From: Chloroflexota bacterium
GTDB lineage: Bacteria > Chloroflexota > Limnocylindria > Limnocylindrales > CSP1-4
NCBI GenBank assembly: GCA_021777365.1
Contig: JAJYDP010000343.1
Span: forward strand, 1-5,820
Reading direction: 5' to 3'
Length of the DNA stretch: 5,820 bases
Shown: positions 5,640 through 5,820 of the stretch, piece by piece
How the letters are laid out: every line of letters begins with the position of its first letter
Position numbering within the stretch: position 1 is the first letter of the stretch
Notes under the pieces: generated by a model
Told to the model about the DNA's origin: nothing
Databases searched by the model: none
Seen by the model: the letters and a program-made list of their open reading frames with translations, nothing else
Translations under genes and position numbers: made by a program

Positions 5640-5820
5640 TCAGGGCGTCGGAGGGACGACCGCGGGGAGAGAGACAGAAGACGTTGCCGAGCAGCCGCCG
5701 CCGCTCGCCGTGACCGCGACCCGCGCCGTGCCAGGATCGGCCGGGCGGAAGCTGAACTTCGCGGTACCTCCACCGGCGAGCTCGAAGCTCGTGACGGGAG
5801 AGGTCGATGCGCCCGGCGTC
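5640..5820 (-). CDS. C-terminal end of a probable exported beta-sandwich protein
   Basis: A frame entering from the right edge reads 59 codons to a TGA at 5642-5640. The visible part contains SPVTSFELAGGGTAKFSF, then RPADPGTARVAVTASGGGC, and ends in a Pro-rich tail (VVPPTP). The alternating hydrophobic pattern and the PGTA turn are typical of the last strands of Ig-like or chagasin-like beta-sandwich domains; this is a resemblance, not an identification. The start and any signal peptide are outside the window. It is followed directly by the sigma-2 promoter, so it probably belongs to a separate transcription unit. Confidence 0.6.
   Translation of the reverse strand, partial: TPGASTSPVTSFELAGGGTAKFSFRPADPGTARVAVTASGGGCSATSSVSLPAVVPPTP

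Overview
The window comes from a very GC-rich bacterium. Every convincing gene lies on the minus strand, start codons often lack a Shine-Dalgarno sequence, and the proteins are rich in Ala, Arg, Gly and Pro. A Chloroflexota (Limnocylindria-like) or actinobacterial genome would fit, but no marker gene here fixes the phylum.

Layout in the direction of transcription (right to left): (1) the C-terminal end of a beta-rich, probably exported protein, entering from the right edge (5820-5640); (2) a damaged ECF sigma factor gene, sigma-2 (5580 to about 4966), with a good region 2 but a region 4 scattered over three frames; (3) two small membrane protein genes, six-helix (4883-4245) and four-helix (4248-3736), joined by a GTGA stop/start overlap; (4) an intact ECF sigma factor, sigma-1 (3607-3038); (5) joined to it by an ATGA overlap, a 669-residue single-pass membrane protein (3041-1032) with a short cytoplasmic head, an outside domain and a six-repeat beta-propeller, interpreted as its anti-sigma/sensor; (6) a lipoprotein gene (917 to beyond the left edge) whose reading frame stays open to base 1.

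The main discovery is a shared promoter element, GAAC-N17-CGTCTGG. It occurs exactly three times by eye: before sigma-1, before sigma-2 and before the lipoprotein. In all three the next ATG is only 4-6 bases downstream. This looks like the ECF-type promoter of sigma-1 itself. It would mean an autoregulated sigma/anti-sigma operon, a lipoprotein that belongs to the regulon, and leaderless or nearly leaderless transcripts. The two sigma factors are close paralogs (about 36 of 61 residues identical in region 2), and the damaged one keeps its promoter.

Model (inference): the beta-propeller membrane protein senses something outside the cytoplasmic membrane and holds sigma-1. On release, sigma-1 transcribes its own operon, the adjacent lipoprotein gene and the sigma-2 relic, with possible readthrough into the two membrane protein genes. 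No RNA genes, CRISPR arrays, insertion sequences or phage genes were seen. Long plus-strand open frames are antisense shadows caused by the high GC content.
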